From the NCBI GenBank assembly GCA_046757725.1, contig JBHHYU010000004.1, positions 1 to 64,000 of the forward strand: a stretch of 64,000 bases of DNA. Reading direction: 5' to 3'. A program made the translations under genes and the position numbers. Shown here in pieces: positions 26,283 through 35,230 of the stretch. The stretch's first letter is position 1; each line of letters starts with the position of its first letter. The DNA comes from JBHHYU01 sp046757725. GTDB taxonomy: Bacteria; Desulfobacterota; Binatia; UBA9968. Below the pieces are notes generated by a model. It made no database searches. It had not been told where the DNA came from and saw only the letters and a list, made by a program, of their open reading frames with translations.

Positions 26283-26690
26283 TTAAAGCACCTTTTTTTC
26301 CTCGCGTTCCTTGGTAAAGTAATCCTTGTTGCTCATCTTTTCCTTTCCATAGACAACAATGCGATCCGCGGGTTTTTTTACCTGGTAGAGCACGACCGGC
26401 TCGTCCGTCTCATTGTGCATCTGGTAGTACTCCCCACCGGGGATCAGTATGCTGTCGCCCTGACTGCAAGTATGTTCGCTAAGCACACCATCCTTCATGG
26501 TACGAACCGTGCAGGCTCCTTTGAGAACCAGAAAACTTTGGCTGGTACCCTCGTGATAGTGCAGTTCGTTTTGCGCTCCCGGCTGATAGCAGTTCAGGGC
26601 GATCATCAAGTCAGGTTCCTTCGCAAGCAAAACACGTCTCCTGTGACGTGAAAACTCGGTGGAGTTCCAAACATTTGTCTTATGGGCCAT
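26283..26690 (-). CDS. Cupin-domain protein
   Basis: The 135-residue single-domain cupin has metal-binding motif 1 (NELHYHEGTSQSFLVLKG) and motif 2 (GDSILIPGGEYYQMHN), with three His and one Glu as likely ligands. It could be a small dioxygenase, isomerase or sensor; the sequence does not say which. GGGAGG precedes the ATG at 26690. It lies between a VOC protein and an MscS channel on the same strand, without obvious functional link. Confidence 0.8.
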   Translation of the reverse strand: MAHKTNVWNSTEFSRHRRRVLLAKEPDLMIALNCYQPGAQNELHYHEGTSQSFLVLKGACTVRTMKDGVLSEHTCSQGDSILIPGGEYYQMHNETDEPVVLYQVKKPADRIVVYGKEKMSNKDYFTKEREEKKVL

Positions 26691-26869
26691 GGTATCCTCC
26701 CTGCGAGATCTTTATGGGGGAGGTCTGGTTGTTCCCTCCCCTCGCTTTCAGAATCGGATCTTAAAGAACCACCCAAGGGTTTGTCAATGTGCGGAAAAAA
26801 CGTAGGTCCGTTGGACAAAACCAGGTGCCGGGAAAAGAACGCAAGCGGACCTTCATGAGCAAGCGCTGC

Positions 26870-27715
26870 TTAACCGGTACGGCCGTCGCCATCGGCGCCT
26901 TCGGGCAAGGTGCCGGTCTTGATGTGTAATGTCCGCTGTGGGTATGGGATCGTGATCCCCTGCTCGTCCAACGCTAGCTTAATGTGCTCGGTCAATTTGA
27001 ACCGTACGTCCCAGTAATCCTCCGGCTTAACCCAGGGACGGACCACGAAGTCCACACTGCTGTTCCCAAGCTCCGAAACGGCGACCTGTGGCACCGGCTC
27101 CTTGAGTACTCCGGTCTGCTCCGTCACCACCCTTTCAAGGACCTGTTTTGCCTTGACCAGGTCATCCTCGTACGAGATGCCGACGACAAGGTCCACCCTC
27201 CGACTCTCGACTGCTGAAAAATTGGTAATGACCCCACCCAAAATCTGTGCGTTGGGTACAAACTGTTTCCGATTGTCGGGGTGAGCAAGGACGGTGTTGA
27301 AGATTTGTGTTTCCAGTACGGTTCCCATCGTCCCGCCGGCCTGAATAAAGTCACCCACCTTAAACGGGCGGAAAAGGATAATCAGCACCCCGGCAGCAAA
27401 GTTGGAGAGTGCGCCCTGGAGTGCCAGGCCGACGGCCAGACCGGCGGCACCGATCACAGCGATGAAGGAAGTGGTCTGCACACCTAGCTTGCTGACCGCC
27501 GCGATGATAACGAAAGTCATCATCGCAATGTAGCTAAAGTTCTTTACGAATTTCGCTAGTGTTGGGTCGGTCTGGGTTTTGGCCAGGCCACGCTCGATCA
27601 ATCGGGCGAACACGCCGGCTATCCATTTTCCCACGATGAAAATGGCAGCCGCTGCAAGCACGCTCAGGCCGTATGTTGTCAGAACTTCTAAGAGCTTACT
27701 CCCGGTTTCTTCCAT
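26870..27715 (-). CDS. mscS: Small-conductance mechanosensitive channel (MscS family)
   Basis: The 281-residue inner-membrane protein has three N-terminal transmembrane helices, the Gly/Ala-rich pore helix (FIAVIGAAGLAVGLALQGAL), the conserved FRPFKVGDFI turn, and the cytoplasmic beta and alpha/beta domains (FVPNAQI, VDLVVGISY). It opens on membrane tension to release solutes during osmotic downshock. ATG 27715 is chosen because AAGGAGG precedes it; the frame is open to 27847 without a ribosome site. Confidence 0.93.
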   Translation of the reverse strand: MEETGSKLLEVLTTYGLSVLAAAAIFIVGKWIAGVFARLIERGLAKTQTDPTLAKFVKNFSYIAMMTFVIIAAVSKLGVQTTSFIAVIGAAGLAVGLALQGALSNFAAGVLIILFRPFKVGDFIQAGGTMGTVLETQIFNTVLAHPDNRKQFVPNAQILGGVITNFSAVESRRVDLVVGISYEDDLVKAKQVLERVVTEQTGVLKEPVPQVAVSELGNSSVDFVVRPWVKPEDYWDVRFKLTEHIKLALDEQGITIPYPQRTLHIKTGTLPEGADGDGRTG

Positions 27716-27968
27716 GAACTTTGCCTCCTTACTCAATGTCTTGTTGAACCCTTGGGAACGGCGGTGAAGGGTTCTAACAGACCCGTCATTTATCTCTTCG
27801 CCTAATGCCAGAAAATCCAGCTGGAAGCAAGAACTTGCTTGTTTCACCCTGACGCTGGAGGAGTTCGAAACCTTGAGCCTTGGTGGCGGGCTGGAGGGTC
27901 ATGGCGTTTGTTTATTATCTCTGTCGGAAGAAAGTTGAAACCAAGGGAGCAAAAAGAGTCGGAACAAG

Positions 27969-28835
27969 TCACCCAATCAAAACCGCTGTGGTCCCGGCGA
28001 CAACCATGAAGGTCCCTATGACGGTTCGAATACCAATACGCTCGATATCGCGTAAAAGGATTCGTGTTCCCAGCAAGACCCACAGCGGAAACGCAGCTAC
28101 AATGGGTATGACGTGAACGACGGGTCCAATGCTAAGGGCAATATTGATTAACAAGAATCCTATCGTTTGAAACAGGCCGGCTACGATAAAGGACTTGATG
28201 GCTCGCCTGTTCCAAATGGGCCTCTGAGTCGTACTCTGAAATGCCAGCCAGCCCGACAGCGTAAAGAGAGAAACGATGCCTACAAGGGCAGCAAGGAAAA
28301 CAGGATAATTTGATAATTCCAGCGCATATCGCCTGATCGGATGAACAACGCCTGCCAGGAGCGCCGCGATCAAAGAGACCGAGACATGCCACCAGCGAAA
28401 AGATGGCGGCCTAATGGTCGGCTGCCAGGAGGTAAGAATGATCCCCATAACGATCAGAGCTGTCCCTCCAAGGATCGGGATGGAAGCCTCTTCACCGAGA
28501 AAGGCTATTGCAACGAGCACGCTGAATAACGGGAAGGTCGATCTCAGAGCGCCGGCGCGGGCAGCGCCAATTTTTTCTACGCCGGTGAAGCTCAGCAACC
28601 GAATGACCGCCATCAGTATCCCTACGACAATGAATAAGAGGATTGCCACGGGCTCGACGTCTGGAATCCCCTCGGTCAGAAAAACCACCGGCCACAGGGC
28701 AACCGTATGCACTATCTGTGCTACCAGAGTTACGGTGATAGAGTTGGAGTACTGCAACCCTCTCCGTGCCGTAATAAAATTGCCGGCAAAGAATATGGAT
28801 GCGATAAGAGCAACGAGTTGGGGAAGCATTTCCAT
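27969..28835 (-). CDS. EamA/DMT-superfamily permease
   Basis: The 288-residue integral membrane protein has two EamA halves (FFAGNFITARRGLQYS; FPLFSVLVAIAFLGEE; FPLWVLLGTRILLRDIERIG) and appears to have ten helices. It is the probable paralogue of the permease at 479-1369, sharing the FFR/LRD-type endings of each half. The transported metabolite is unknown. It is the first gene on the minus strand after the UbiD gene. Confidence 0.85.
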   Translation of the reverse strand: MEMLPQLVALIASIFFAGNFITARRGLQYSNSITVTLVAQIVHTVALWPVVFLTEGIPDVEPVAILLFIVVGILMAVIRLLSFTGVEKIGAARAGALRSTFPLFSVLVAIAFLGEEASIPILGGTALIVMGIILTSWQPTIRPPSFRWWHVSVSLIAALLAGVVHPIRRYALELSNYPVFLAALVGIVSLFTLSGWLAFQSTTQRPIWNRRAIKSFIVAGLFQTIGFLLINIALSIGPVVHVIPIVAAFPLWVLLGTRILLRDIERIGIRTVIGTFMVVAGTTAVLIG

Positions 28836-28978
28836 CTCTTCAGCTACAACGATACGGAGATCCAGTTCAACGCGCTACCATCACCAAGGGGGGGAACGGT
28901 GGGGAAGGAGGCGTTTCCAGGAACGTAACCGGTTAGCTTAAACGGTAGAAGAGGCAGCAGGGTTTCAGGCTGGATCAT

Positions 28979-29163
28979 TTAGGGATCCACAGCCGGAATT
29001 TCGACACCGAGCTCCAAAAGCTCCAGGCCGGTGACGCGAGACCATACCCGCCATCCGACATGGGTGTGCGGAAAAATTTTCTGGTGAAGCCATGCCCCAG
29101 CCGATCCCTCGTAAGGATTCAGACTGGAATACGCGTAGCTCCCATCATACCATGCCTCACGCC
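28979..29163 (-). other. Coding-like stretch without a clear start, downstream of ubiD
   Basis: Reading leftwards, a frame open from about 29163 to a TAA at 28979-28981 encodes ~60 residues rich in Trp, Gly and aromatic residues (GSAGAWLHQKIFPHTHVGWR, then VWSRVTGLELLELGVEIPAV). It has no ATG, GTG or TTG start and overlaps the last codons of ubiD by a few bases. Its composition looks like real protein sequence, so it may be a truncated gene or an extension produced by frameshift. I do not recognise the family. Confidence 0.3.
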
Positions 29164-30767
29164 TTCACTCTGCGTTTTGCCAGCTTCTCACCTGTCTCGT
29201 AATGGCGTCCCTCTACGGCTAACTGTGCTTCTTTGTCCAGTTCTTCATCCCACTGACCGAGCGAATATCCGAACCATGGCATCTCTGGCTTCAGTTTTGG
29301 CAGGCCGAGCTCTTCCCATAGCTCCCGTGCGTGTTCCATATACTCGCGTTTTGGCAGGGAGATCGGTGGAAACGGTTCTTTCTGAATCGCGTTGCACAGC
29401 ATCGCCGATTCGTCGGCAGGCAGATGGTACGAAACTACATCTGTACCCCGGACATCGTCGTTGTAGAGAAACGGTGGCGCATGGCCTTTTTCCATACCGC
29501 CGACGATGTGGACATCTCGGTGCGGTTTCATCCGGTAACACATGGCCCAGAACACGGCCGCCTCGTTCGAGGGGTCAATATCTTCGTCCACCGCTACGAC
29601 GATTTTCCCGACACCGGGATGGAGTGAACACGCCGCATGCAGCGCGCGCCACACCTCCGCTTCGCTTGGCCGTCGCATCTGGATGATTACGAGTTTGTAG
29701 GTATTCGTCAGTGGCTCGTGCATTTCCACACGTAGCACACTCTGGATGCGGCACTGGTCACGCAGGTGCACCAGCATCAGGCGATCGTAGCCGATTTTTC
29801 GAATGACGGAGGACTCACTCGGCGTGAGCTGGCTGAGCCATGAGACATAGATGGCATCTTTGCGATGGGTAATCGCCGTCACCTCCATGAACGGATTTAG
29901 CTGTCGAGGATGCATATATCCGTGGGACTCGCCGAAAGGCCCCTCCGGTTCGATCCACTCTGTGTTTAAGAATCCTTCAACCACGATTTCGGATTCGGCG
30001 GGCACAACAAGATCTACGGTCTTGCATTTGACTACCGGAATAGGTTCGCCTGCCAACGCGCCTGCAATCGCTATTTCGTCTGATCCATACGGGATTTTTT
30101 GTACTGCGACGTAGGAAACGACGGGTGGCGCGCCTATCACCAGCGCCGCTGGGAGTGGTTCGCCTCTCGCTTGCGCATTTTTCCAGTGAACATAGATATC
30201 CTGGCCTAGCCCGGAAGGAAAGACCCCGATGCGCGTGCGAGCCTTGATCTGTCCCCTGTAGTTTCCAATGTTCTGGATACCGGTCTCCGGATCTTTGGTA
30301 ATCCAATGGGAGCACGTCGTGTAGGGCCCGTTATCGAAGCCGGGTGTTGAGATGGGCACGGGAAATTCTTCCAATCCCAATCCTTCGCGCTGCAACTCGT
30401 CACCCGAATGCATTTCTTCCTGGCAGATCGCCTCCTTCACTAAGACAGGCGGAATCGGTTGTGAAAGGGCGCGCCTCCATTTCTCGTCCATTTCTTCAGC
30501 GGTCTTGCAGCCCATCCCGAGAAAATAGATAGCCCGGTTTCCTGCAAGCGCGCCGACAACCACCGGAAAATTGAAGCGCCGCCCCTTTGAATCGGTGACG
30601 TTCTCGAACAGCCAGGCCTTACGGTCTTCTTCAAGAATACCGCCACGATATTGCCAGCGGACGAGCGGATGCAGCTCGGTATCTTTATTGATCACTCTCT
30701 GAATACGGCGGAGATAACCGGAAGCCTCGAGTGTTTTGAGATGGTCGTGCAGATCAGAATGCGCCAT
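29157..30767 (-). CDS. UbiD-family (prenyl-FMN-dependent) decarboxylase
   Basis: The 536-residue protein has the UbiD family layout: an N-terminal domain, the prFMN-binding region (TPGFDNGPYTTCSHWITKDP; NIGNYRGQIK), and the catalytic Glu/Arg region (EWIEPEGPFGESHGYM) near residue 275. UbiD enzymes reversibly decarboxylate aromatic or unsaturated acids using prenylated FMN made by UbiX, which is not encoded nearby. The substrate is unknown; clade members act on hydroxybenzoates, phthaloyl-CoA or similar compounds. AGGAGG precedes the ATG at 30767. Confidence 0.9.
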   Translation of the reverse strand: MAHSDLHDHLKTLEASGYLRRIQRVINKDTELHPLVRWQYRGGILEEDRKAWLFENVTDSKGRRFNFPVVVGALAGNRAIYFLGMGCKTAEEMDEKWRRALSQPIPPVLVKEAICQEEMHSGDELQREGLGLEEFPVPISTPGFDNGPYTTCSHWITKDPETGIQNIGNYRGQIKARTRIGVFPSGLGQDIYVHWKNAQARGEPLPAALVIGAPPVVSYVAVQKIPYGSDEIAIAGALAGEPIPVVKCKTVDLVVPAESEIVVEGFLNTEWIEPEGPFGESHGYMHPRQLNPFMEVTAITHRKDAIYVSWLSQLTPSESSVIRKIGYDRLMLVHLRDQCRIQSVLRVEMHEPLTNTYKLVIIQMRRPSEAEVWRALHAACSLHPGVGKIVVAVDEDIDPSNEAAVFWAMCYRMKPHRDVHIVGGMEKGHAPPFLYNDDVRGTDVVSYHLPADESAMLCNAIQKEPFPPISLPKREYMEHARELWEELGLPKLKPEMPWFGYSLGQWDEELDKEAQLAVEGRHYETGEKLAKRRVKA

Positions 30768-31171
30768 GGTGTTTATACCTCCTGAGCGAGTTTATATACC
30801 CTGGGTTAAAATTATTCCACGGGGCACTTCCCGATCACCCCTTTGAACCAACCTCTGGCGGGAGTTCTAAAACTTCAGGTGGCCGTCAAGGAGCAGGGCA
30901 AACCCCCGGATGGAAAATCCTGTTAGAAACTATCCGCTAAAGTCTTATGCTGTCAAACTGAGCAAACCTTCGTAACGAGGAAACACACGTAAACACCAGG
31001 AGTTGGTCGTTAGGGGTCAAGGGTAGGAGGACCGTCGATAGCGACACGGAGCCCCTTCTTAGACGTGCGGAGAGAAAAACCAAGATGCGCTTGAGCGGAC
31101 GTCCTTGCTAGCGTTAGAACCAGTGGCGCCGGTGACTAGCCGGTTTTAATCCCAGATAAGGCGTGGCCCGT
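30768..31171. other. Intergenic gap, no gene seen
   Basis: About 400 bases upstream of the UbiD gene. I see no convincing coding frame, RNA gene or terminator. Twelve bases (30814-30825) match the first bases of the window but this is within chance expectation. Confidence 0.5.
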
Positions 31172-31357
31172 TTACTGAATACCAATAGATCTATACGCTT
31201 GTTCAAGGGCTCGTTTTCTACTCTCATGGTACTCTAGATGAGCCTTGAGGGAACTGATTGGATAAACTTTCGTCCCGCACTGTTTACAGATTGCCGCGCG
31301 GAATTCCATGTTGTTGACACGTAGCTTACCAAAGACAAAGGCGATCAGCATTCTCAT
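31172..31357 (-). CDS. Small zinc-finger-like protein
   Basis: The 61-residue product starts at ATG 31357 after AAGGGAG. It has a CKQCGTKVYP pair and a later LKAHLEYHESRKR segment, giving a C-x2-C ... H-x3-H arrangement as in C2H2-type fingers. A DNA- or RNA-binding role is possible but not shown. It stands alone with long gaps on both sides. Confidence 0.5.
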   Translation of the reverse strand: MRMLIAFVFGKLRVNNMEFRAAICKQCGTKVYPISSLKAHLEYHESRKRALEQAYRSIGIQ

Positions 31358-31748
31358 AAGATACTCCCTTCTGAACAATTGTTTCTATTCTTTGGAGCAA
31401 GTGTTATGCCAAGCGCCAAAGAGTTCTTTCAACTGCCTGGAAGGGCGTGAAATCCCAAAGCATATTTGTGGTTTGGGAGCTGGTTAAGGTATGACCTGGG
31501 CTCATGGTTTGGTGGCCAAATGTGGCCAATCGTTATCAAATTGTCCCTTATTTCCTTACGACACGGCACCCACGGGCCGTACCCGGGTTTTTGTCGGGTG
31601 AGTTTAGGAGTTTTGCCGCTGTGCCACTCGGAATAATATTGTGAGTTATCTATTAACTGGTCCGGGACCGATGTGACCAGTCCCTTGGGTCCGCATGTCC
31701 CATCTCCAAGGGACGAGATGAAGCGATTCTTGGCCCGGAAGCTGGCGT
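31358..31748. other. Intergenic gap, no gene seen
   Basis: About 390 bases. Minus-strand bases ~31565-31640 look superficially like a tRNA (possible acceptor pairing, TGGCACAGCGGCAAAAC block) but the anticodon stem does not pair, so no RNA gene is called. Confidence 0.45.
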
Positions 31749-32189
31749 TTACTTCTGCAGCAATCTGCTAATCTCATCTTCCGCTCCTCGACGCAGAGCG
31801 TAGTCAAGCGCTGTGCGGCCCCATTGGTCCTTGATCGTTCGATCAGCCCCATGGTCCAGAAGGAATTTAGCGATGGCCACGTGCCCCCTAAAGGAAGCGA
31901 GAATTAACGGTGTGACGCCTTCCCCATCAACCCAGTTTACTGTCGCACCACTGTGGATCAGTGCTTCTACGATTTCGAGGTGACCGTCTCGACAGGCAAA
32001 GATGAGAGCTGTGTTATGGGCTGCGTCATGAACGTCGGGATTGACACCGGCCTGCAGCAGGTTCTTTACGGTCTTAAGGTCGTCGTGCTTGGTAGCGGTC
32101 AAGAGCGGTTGTTCATCCGCTCCACGGGCCAAGGAGGGTCCCATGGCCACCAAGAGGCCAAGGACGACCTGTATCATGAGTTTAAGCAA
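31749..32189 (-). CDS. Secreted ankyrin-repeat protein
   Basis: The ~146-residue product begins with a signal peptide (LKLMIQVVLGLLVAMGPSLA, then RGADEQP) and carries three to four ankyrin repeats (NTALIFACRDGHLEIVEALI; TPLILASFRGHVAIAKFLL; TALDYALRRGAEDEI). The repeats mediate protein-protein contacts; periplasmic ankyrin proteins often protect or assist partner enzymes. TTG 32189 follows AGAGGT and looks best; ATG 32177 is an alternative. The frame extends upstream to 32339 without a ribosome site. Confidence 0.75.
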   Translation of the reverse strand: MLKLMIQVVLGLLVAMGPSLARGADEQPLLTATKHDDLKTVKNLLQAGVNPDVHDAAHNTALIFACRDGHLEIVEALIHSGATVNWVDGEGVTPLILASFRGHVAIAKFLLDHGADRTIKDQWGRTALDYALRRGAEDEISRLLQK

Positions 32190-32596
32190 TATACCTCTTC
32201 CCCAGGTTGTAAAGCCTCTGGGTATCAACTTTTCAGCAGTGGTGGCCCGAAGTGTGAGACCGTTGGGTTTAACGTTAAACGGCATTCTCCTGCCCTTTTC
32301 CAGTGCATAATGCTTATCAGACCAAGCATAAAAAGGCACCCAATCGTCGATCTGGTCCTGTTAAATCATTAGTAAACCCCGTGGTTAAGATAATAAAAAG
32401 CCGTCTTGAACCCCATGGGGGGGCTCCCTCCTCCGATGGTTGGCGTCAAAACGCTCCCATTGCAGCTCCGTAGGCTCTATCGTACAAAGAGTGGTTCCTC
32501 AGGAGAAAACCTTCCGGCCTGAGTCAATAAGTCTGTGCCTCGACGGCCACCCTCCCGTCCCCTTCGGATGAGCTCTCCAACGGCCTGCGCCTAACT

Positions 32597-32661
32597 GGAG
32601 CACCACTCTCTTTAACGGAGAGTCAGCTCCGTATTGACAAAAAAGGCAATGGTGTTATAGA
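32597..32661 (+). promoter_or_regulatory. Strong promoter preceded by a nested hairpin
   Basis: TTGACA (32634-32639) and TATAGA (32656-32661) are separated by 16 bases, close to the sigma-70 consensus. Immediately upstream, GGAGC (32597-32601) pairs with GCTCC (32626-32630) and, inside, ACTCTC pairs with GAGAGT. There is no T tail, so the hairpin is more likely an operator or inverted repeat than a terminator. Confidence 0.6.
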
Positions 32662-32836
32662 AGCAGCCTTATTATGAGTAGAGGTTACTGGGGACCGGGA
32701 CCTGGTGAGCATCCTTTGGTGGGGAGGAGCGTAGCACGGGATGCAGTGTGCTATTGATACTCGTATCCCGGTATTTAAAAGTCGACTTCACCTCTGGAAA
32801 TGCAGGTGAGCATTTTCTAGAGAAAGAGAGGTGACC
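32662..32836 (+). promoter_or_regulatory. Long, potentially structured 5' leader
   Basis: About 170 bases separate the promoter from the start codon. CGGGAT at ~32738 can pair with ATCCCG at ~32765, and TCACCT at ~32789 with AGGTGA at ~32805, close to the ribosome site. I cannot match it to a known riboswitch class. Confidence 0.35.
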
Positions 32837-33403
32837 ATGGCAGAGCTAAATTTAGACCTATTGATCGAGGACGCAATGAGGCTTCATGAGAAGCCCATTA
32901 ATGAGCTTTACTCAACGCTGGGGCTGCAGTTGGTTGCCGGCAACCTCCCCACGGGTGCGGCTGGAATTATGAGTTATCTTTCCGCTTTTCAAGGGGCTTA
33001 CAAGGCGAAGGAGGGCTACCACGCTTGGCCTTGGCCACCGGCCTTGAGTGAATGGATGAACGGATTGGAGATCATCCACGAAGGGCTGAAACGACAAGGT
33101 ATCCGCTTCCTGATTGAGCATAAAGAGGGGCTCCGAAAGGGATTGATTCGCAAACAGGCTTTTCTTATTGCCAACGGGATTAATCACAAGATTCTCCGGA
33201 GCATCGTTCCGGCAGTGAGGGAATCTTTAACTCTACCGCGGGAGTTTGAACCCGTCGCGGCTACAGTCACAGTCATCATCTTTAAGCTGGGATTGCGAGG
33301 CTTTTTTTCTCAATTTAATAATCCTCAGCCATTTTCACAAATCATAGAGTTGCGGGAGCATGCGGTGGATAAAAGACGTTCCATTGGGGGAGCGAAAGAC
33401 TAA
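32837..33403 (+). CDS. Hypothetical protein, ~188 residues
   Basis: I do not recognise a family. The protein looks mainly helical, without signal peptide or obvious membrane helices, with an aromatic segment (YHAWPWPPALSEWMNGL) near residue 60 and basic ends. ATG 32837 follows GAGAGG closely; it has its own strong promoter and a long leader. A coiled-coil-like small gene follows 85 bases downstream on the same strand and may be cotranscribed. Confidence 0.65.
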   Translation: MAELNLDLLIEDAMRLHEKPINELYSTLGLQLVAGNLPTGAAGIMSYLSAFQGAYKAKEGYHAWPWPPALSEWMNGLEIIHEGLKRQGIRFLIEHKEGLRKGLIRKQAFLIANGINHKILRSIVPAVRESLTLPREFEPVAATVTVIIFKLGLRGFFSQFNNPQPFSQIIELREHAVDKRRSIGGAKD

Positions 33404-33487
33404 GAACGAGCCGGTAGGTTGCCTACGGTAGCCCTTCGGAAATAGTCGGCGAAACGGTGGCGGCGAGACAATGAAAAGGAGGCGCTC

Positions 33488-33778
33488 GTGGAGAGCCTAA
33501 AAAAACATCTCGATGAAATCAGTCGTAGCTATCAGCAAATAGATGCCAAGTTCTCTGAGAATGGGAACGTAGGCAACCTGAATGTCGTATTTGGACTTCA
33601 GGGAAAGCTTCGTGAGTCCCTAAAAGGGGTCAGTAACAGTGAACTCGATGTGTTGCTTAACGAGATTCATTTAGCAAGGGAATCCCTCAGCCGTCTTCAA
33701 GACCAGGTGCTGGAGCTGCGTGCGTTGAAGGAATGCTTCAGTGCAGCGCAATCTCGGGTTGCCCCATCGGGTCGGTAG
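33488..33778 (+). CDS. Small helical (coiled-coil-like) protein
   Basis: The 96-residue protein is rich in Leu, Glu, Lys and Ser with heptad-like spacing (ELDVLLNEIHLARESLSRLQ, then DQVLELRALKEC), suggesting a coiled coil. It begins with GTG 33488 after AAAAGGAGG. No family is recognised. It may be a partner of the preceding unknown protein. Confidence 0.6.
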   Translation: MESLKKHLDEISRSYQQIDAKFSENGNVGNLNVVFGLQGKLRESLKGVSNSELDVLLNEIHLARESLSRLQDQVLELRALKECFSAAQSRVAPSGR

Positions 33779-33894
33779 AGTTAATCATCCCTCGTGGACT
33801 CGGCGGGCCACGGGTTGGGTTACAGCTGTTAACCTGAGTTTCCGTTGGCTAGGTTGATCAAGGTGGAACGATAATCAGTCTAGGAACTTACGAA

Positions 33895-35142
33895 GTGGCG
33901 AACGCAGAAATCGTTGCCATAGGATCTGAGCTGCTCTTGGGTCAGATCGTAGATACCAATTCCGCATGGATGGCCCAGCGGCTAACTGCGGTCGGCGTCA
34001 ACCTATTTTATAAAACGATCGTTGGAGACAATCCGGGGCGTATGAGGGAGGTTCTAGCACAGGCCTTGGACCGTTCGGATGTCGTCATTACGAGCGGCGG
34101 ACTTGGCCCCACGCAGGATGACCTGACACGAGAAGTCGTGGCCGAGATCACGCACCGAAAATTACTTCTGGATCCAGAACTCTTGGAACAGATGGAGCAA
34201 CGGTTTCGCCGCCATGGAAGGGCTATGACCCCCAACAATGATCGGCAGGCCTATATACCAAGAGGGGCGATCCCCGTTGAAAATCCTAACGGGACTGCCC
34301 CTTCTTTTATCGTAGAGGATCCCCGTGGTGTTGTCTTTGCCCTGCCGGGAGTACCGCATGAGCTGAAATGGCTCTTTGCTCACGAAGTCATCCCCTATCT
34401 GCAGAAAAAGTTTAACCTCACTGAGGTCATCACCTCCAAGGTGCTAAAAGTAGCCGGTGTTGGTGAAAGTGGTGTGGATGACCGGATTGGTTACCTCATC
34501 GCCAACTCATCAAATCCCACTGTCGGCGTGCTGGCTCAAACAGGACAGGTTGTCGTCCGTATCACTGCCAAGGCGGCCAGTAAAGAAGAAGCCATGAGGT
34601 TGATTGAGCCTGTTGAAGTCAAGATTCGGGAGCTTCTCGGACGCCATGTTTTTGCAACTGACGAAGAAACCATGGAGGATGTCGTCGGCCAATTATTACG
34701 GGAAAAAAAGAAGACGGTAGCAGTTTTTGAGGACCAGACCGGAGGTCTGGTGACGGAACAACTGCAACAAGCCGGCCCGGAACAGGTGGCGGAGGCGATG
34801 GTAGCAACAAATAAAGCGTCCATGTGCCGTCTCCTGGCCCTTTCACGTCAACCCCGTCACCTAGAGGAACTGTTCCAAGACCCCACGAAACTAACCGATG
34901 AACTTGCTTGGGCTATCCGACTTCAGACCAAAAGTGACTACGGCCTGGCATTGCATGCTGAGGCAGACTCTGAAGACCCGGCGCAGAACCTGGCCAGCGG
35001 GAAGACTTTTATCTCGGTGACGAATGGCAAGACTTTTAAGAACCGTCTCTACCCTCGCGTTGGGCGTGGCCGCCCGGAACGCACACGGGCGAGTCTGAAC
35101 GCTATGGAGCTATTACGGCTGGCCCTTTTAGAGGGGATGTAA
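33895..35142 (+). CDS. cinA: CinA family protein
   Basis: The 415-residue protein has the N-terminal MoaB/MogA-like COG1058 domain (IGSELLLGQIVDTNSAWMAQ; SGGLGPTQDDLTREVV; ALPGVPHELKWLF) that in CinA hydrolyses ADP-ribose or NMN-related compounds. A C-terminal PncC-like domain follows from about residue 255, but the usual AES-x-TGG active-site segment reads FEDQTGG, lacking the nucleophilic Ser. NMN deamidase activity is therefore doubtful. The start is GTG 33895 with a poor ribosome site. Confidence 0.9.
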   Translation: MANAEIVAIGSELLLGQIVDTNSAWMAQRLTAVGVNLFYKTIVGDNPGRMREVLAQALDRSDVVITSGGLGPTQDDLTREVVAEITHRKLLLDPELLEQMEQRFRRHGRAMTPNNDRQAYIPRGAIPVENPNGTAPSFIVEDPRGVVFALPGVPHELKWLFAHEVIPYLQKKFNLTEVITSKVLKVAGVGESGVDDRIGYLIANSSNPTVGVLAQTGQVVVRITAKAASKEEAMRLIEPVEVKIRELLGRHVFATDEETMEDVVGQLLREKKKTVAVFEDQTGGLVTEQLQQAGPEQVAEAMVATNKASMCRLLALSRQPRHLEELFQDPTKLTDELAWAIRLQTKSDYGLALHAEADSEDPAQNLASGKTFISVTNGKTFKNRLYPRVGRGRPERTRASLNAMELLRLALLEGM

Positions 35143-35230
35143 CTCAGTGTAGGCAAGCCTTAGAGGTCATCGGATGCTGGCAAGGAAAAACGGGCAGTTT
35201 ATCCGTACCGTATGAGTGAGGAGGCGAGCT

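Noticed and set aside
30814..30825. 12-base match to the first bases of the window
   Set aside because: A match this short is expected by chance in 64 kb and the flanks do not align.
31565..31645. Possible tRNA on the minus strand
   Set aside because: The acceptor ends can pair with two wobbles and a D-arm-like block is present, but the anticodon stem does not pair and the T-loop is not canonical.
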